A DNA stretch of 64,000 nt from Kitasatospora paranensis (GTDB lineage: Bacteria > Actinomycetota > Actinomycetes > Streptomycetales > Streptomycetaceae). The notes beneath the pieces were generated by a model, which had not been told where the DNA came from, made no database searches, and saw only the letters and a program-made list of their open reading frames with translations. This document shows positions 62,256 to 64,000 of the stretch, one piece after another (the first letter of the stretch is position 1; the number at the start of each line of letters is the position of its first letter). Both the position numbers and the translations under genes were made by a program. The DNA lies in contig NZ_BAABKV010000001.1 in the NCBI RefSeq assembly GCF_039544005.1, forward strand, positions 4,960,001 through 5,024,000, written 5' to 3'.

Positions 62256-63355
62256 CCGACATCCCGCTCGTCGACCTGCACGCCTCCCACGCCGAGGTCG
62301 CCGAGGAGGTCCGCGCCGGGTTCGACGCGGTGCTGGCGAGCGGCGCGTACATCAAGGGCCCGGACGTCGCCGCCTTCGAGGCCGAGTACGCCGCCTTCTG
62401 CGGCGTGCGGCACGCCGTCGGCACCGCCAACGGCACCGACGCCGTCGAACTCGCCCTGCGCGCCCTCGACCTGCCGCCCGGCGCCGGGGTGGTGCTGCCC
62501 GCCAACACCTTCGTCGCCACCGCCGAGGCCGTCGTCCGGGCCGGGCTGCACCCGGTGCTCGTGGACGTCGACCCCGACCACCTGCTGATCGACCCGGCCC
62601 GGGTGGCGGCCGTGCTGCCGCACGCCGCCGCGCTGCTGCCCGTCCACCTGAACGGCCAGCTCGCCCCGATGGCCGCGCTGCTCGACCTCGCCGGGGACCG
62701 CCCGGTGGTCGAGGACGCCGCGCAGTCGCAGGGCGCCCGGCAGGACGGCGCGGCCTCCGGCGTCCGGGGCCGGATCGCGGCCACCAGCTTCTACCCGGGC
62801 AAGAACCTCGGCGCGTACGGCGACGCGGGCGCGGTCACCACCGACGACGACGACCTCGCCACCGCCGTCCGGCTGATGGGGGACCACGGCTCCGGGCGCA
62901 AGTACGTGCACGAGCGGTTCGGCTTCAACTCCCGGATGGACACGCTCCAGGCGGTGGTGCTGCGCGCCAAGCTCCGCCGGCTGCCCGCCTGGAACGCGGC
63001 CCGGCGCGCCGCCGCCGCCCGCTACGACGCGCTGCTCGCCGGGCTGGCGGGTGTCGCGCTGCCGCGCACCCTGCCGGGCAACGAGCACGTCTGGCACCTG
63101 TACGCCGTGCGGGTGGAGCGCGACCGCGACGCCGTCCTCGCCGAACTGCACGCCGCGGGCATCGGCGCGGGCGTGCACTACCCCGTGCCCGTCCACCTCC
63201 AGCCCGCCTTCCGCCACCTCGGGCACGGCGAGGGCGCCTTCCCGGTCACCGAGCGGGCCGCCGGTGAGATCCTCACCCTGCCGCTGCACCCGCAGATCAC
63301 CGAGGACCAGCAGATCCGGGTCGCGGAGGTGCTGGCGAAGGCCGTCCGCGGCTGA
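62252..63355 (+). CDS. DegT/DnrJ/EryC1/StrS aminotransferase, second copy
   Basis: A 367-residue PLP enzyme. PLP Lys184 is in SFYPGKNLGAYGDAGA, Asp155 in VVEDAAQSQGAR, and SGAYIKGPDVAAFEAEYAAFCG forms the entry loop. It is close to the WbpE/QdtB/FdtB group that aminates 3-keto-NDP-sugars, which fits the Gfo/Idh/MocA dehydrogenase at the start of the operon. The ATG overlaps the preceding stop. A hairpin follows. Confidence 0.92.
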   Translation: MTDIPLVDLHASHAEVAEEVRAGFDAVLASGAYIKGPDVAAFEAEYAAFCGVRHAVGTANGTDAVELALRALDLPPGAGVVLPANTFVATAEAVVRAGLHPVLVDVDPDHLLIDPARVAAVLPHAAALLPVHLNGQLAPMAALLDLAGDRPVVEDAAQSQGARQDGAASGVRGRIAATSFYPGKNLGAYGDAGAVTTDDDDLATAVRLMGDHGSGRKYVHERFGFNSRMDTLQAVVLRAKLRRLPAWNAARRAAAARYDALLAGLAGVALPRTLPGNEHVWHLYAVRVERDRDAVLAELHAAGIGAGVHYPVPVHLQPAFRHLGHGEGAFPVTERAAGEILTLPLHPQITEDQQIRVAEVLAKAVRG

Positions 63356-63362
63356 CATGAAC

Positions 63363-63397
63363 GGGGCGGCCGGTCTGCACTCAGGGGTGGCCGCCCC
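63363..63397 (+). terminator. candidate terminator of the sugar operon
   Basis: A perfect 9-bp stem GGGGCGGCC (63363-63371) / GGCCGCCCC (63389-63397) with a 17-nt loop starts 7 nt after the last stop codon. Confidence 0.5.
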
Positions 63398-63466
63398 TGC
63401 TTCCGGGGGTGCCGCTTCCCCTACGCTGGTGCTCGCAATGTTGCAGCTGCCAGTGGGGGAACCCTG

Positions 63467-64000
63467 ATGACGACAGGTCGGCCCGGCGCCGCCGCGCCCA
63501 ACTCGGCGTACGCGGGGCAGGTGGTGCAGTTCCCGGACCCGGTCCGGGCCGACCGGCACCCGGCCGGCGTCCGGGTGGACGAGTACGGCCTCCCGGACTT
63601 CGGACCGTACGCCGTCGCCGCGGCCGAGGTCGCCGACCCGCCCGAGGGGTTCGGCGTCGACGAGCTCCGGCTGACCGACTACGTCTCCGCCAACGCCGCG
63701 CTCTACACCCAGGGCCACGAACTGTGGGCCGACCTGCCGACGGCGGTCGCCACCCCGCACGGCTGGACGTGGCACCACGTCGCCGGCCGCGCCGCCCCGG
63801 CTGGCGCCGGATGGAACTCGTCCCGGTCGAGGTCAAGGCGCTGCTGCGGCACCACGGAGGGCTGGCCCGCTCCTCGGCCGACCACTCCCGGCGCGGCACC
63901 CGCCCGCTCCAGGAGCGCCGCCCCGTGCACTTCCCGCTGGCCATGGACGGCGGCGACCCGGTCGCGGTCACCGAGGACCTGGTGCAGCGCGCCGAGCAGC
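63467..64000 (+). CDS. WHH-type HNH nuclease toxin, apparent frameshift, 3' end cut by window edge
   Basis: From ATG 63467 (GGGGGA 6 nt upstream) the protein reads PNSAYAGQVVQFPDPVRADRHPAGVRVDEYGLPDFGPYAV ... LTDYVSANAALY ... GWTWHHVAGRAAP. The frame shifts at a C4 run (63795-63798); one added base continues GWRRMELVPVEVKALLRHHGGLARSS. WHHxxxxxxMxLVPxxxxxxxxHxGG is the HNH/Endo VII WHH signature of polymorphic toxins. It lacks a secretion or repeat domain. A SUKH/SMI1 immunity gene would be expected just beyond the window. Confidence 0.75.
   Translation, partial: MTTGRPGAAAPNSAYAGQVVQFPDPVRADRHPAGVRVDEYGLPDFGPYAVAAAEVADPPEGFGVDELRLTDYVSANAALYTQGHELWADLPTAVATPHGWTWHHVAGRAAPAGAGWNSSRSRSRRCCGTTEGWPAPRPTTPGAAPARSRSAAPCTSRWPWTAATRSRSPRTWCSAPSS

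Noticed and set aside
1..64000. CRISPR arrays, insertion sequences, attachment sites or prophage
   Set aside because: No regularly spaced repeats, transposase or integrase genes, or flanking tRNA duplications were seen; the two tRNA genes have no partial copies nearby.

Overview
The window looks like a chromosomal core segment of a Streptomycetaceae actinomycete (Streptomyces or Kitasatospora). GC is very high, GTG and TTG starts are common, several genes appear to have leaderless promoters (a -10-like hexamer 6-8 nt before the start codon), and the gene order (pmt/rsmI/metG/tatD/rsmA/ispE, galTEK, tamR/tam, desaturase/TetR, glmU/prs/rplY/pth, ppc) matches what I remember of the Streptomyces coelicolor core. 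No insertion sequence, phage, plasmid origin or CRISPR array was seen.

Layout. 1-8.5 kb: an NAD(P)-binding oxidoreductase cut by the window edge, a secreted TNT-type NADase, an HbpS-like protein with an MFS exporter and divergent MarR regulator, a secreted VWA two-gene operon, an ABC transporter and a DUF1269 protein. 8.5-17.5 kb: cell-envelope genes, namely an FtsW/PBP pair, a polytopic membrane protein, a Tat lipoprotein related to the dimethylformamidase large subunit, an NTF2-type PBP and an M43-like metalloprotease. 17.5-28.2 kb: housekeeping genes pmt, rsmI, metG, tatD, rsmA, ispE, plus a Uma2 nuclease and an ABC-F ATPase. The rpfB gene that sits between tatD and rsmA in other actinobacteria is absent. 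28.2-44.1 kb: a FUSC-like membrane protein, flavodoxin/HxlR pair, tRNA-Thr, two atypical NarL-type regulators around the galTEK operon, a CapD-like dehydratase, a secreted SMP-30-like protein, tamR/tam, a DMT transporter, and a TetR/desaturase operon. 44.3-54.7 kb: tRNA-Gln, glmU, prs, rplY, pth, two mutually truncated gene remnants, ppc and an orphan histidine kinase. 54.7-64 kb: an acyltransferase, a YwqJ-like deaminase toxin with a SUKH-3 immunity gene, a tightly coupled five-gene sugar-modification operon whose fourth gene is an MBL-Rieske fusion, and the start of a WHH-type nuclease toxin.

How the genes work together. The accessory content falls into three themes: cell envelope and glycan synthesis (PBPs, Pmt, CapD, galTEK, the 57.3-63.4 kb sugar operon), candidate effectors or toxins (TNT, deaminase/SUKH-3, WHH nuclease), and small regulator-plus-target pairs with visible palindromic operators (MarR/MFS, HxlR/flavodoxin, tamR/tam, TetR/desaturase).

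Data quality. Ten reading frames, including essential prs, are interrupted by an apparent single-base loss, nine of them in a C or G run of four or five and one (prs) in GG. All ten shifts go the same way, so they are best read as homopolymer sequencing errors. I annotate these genes as whole CDSs spanning the break and flag each one.
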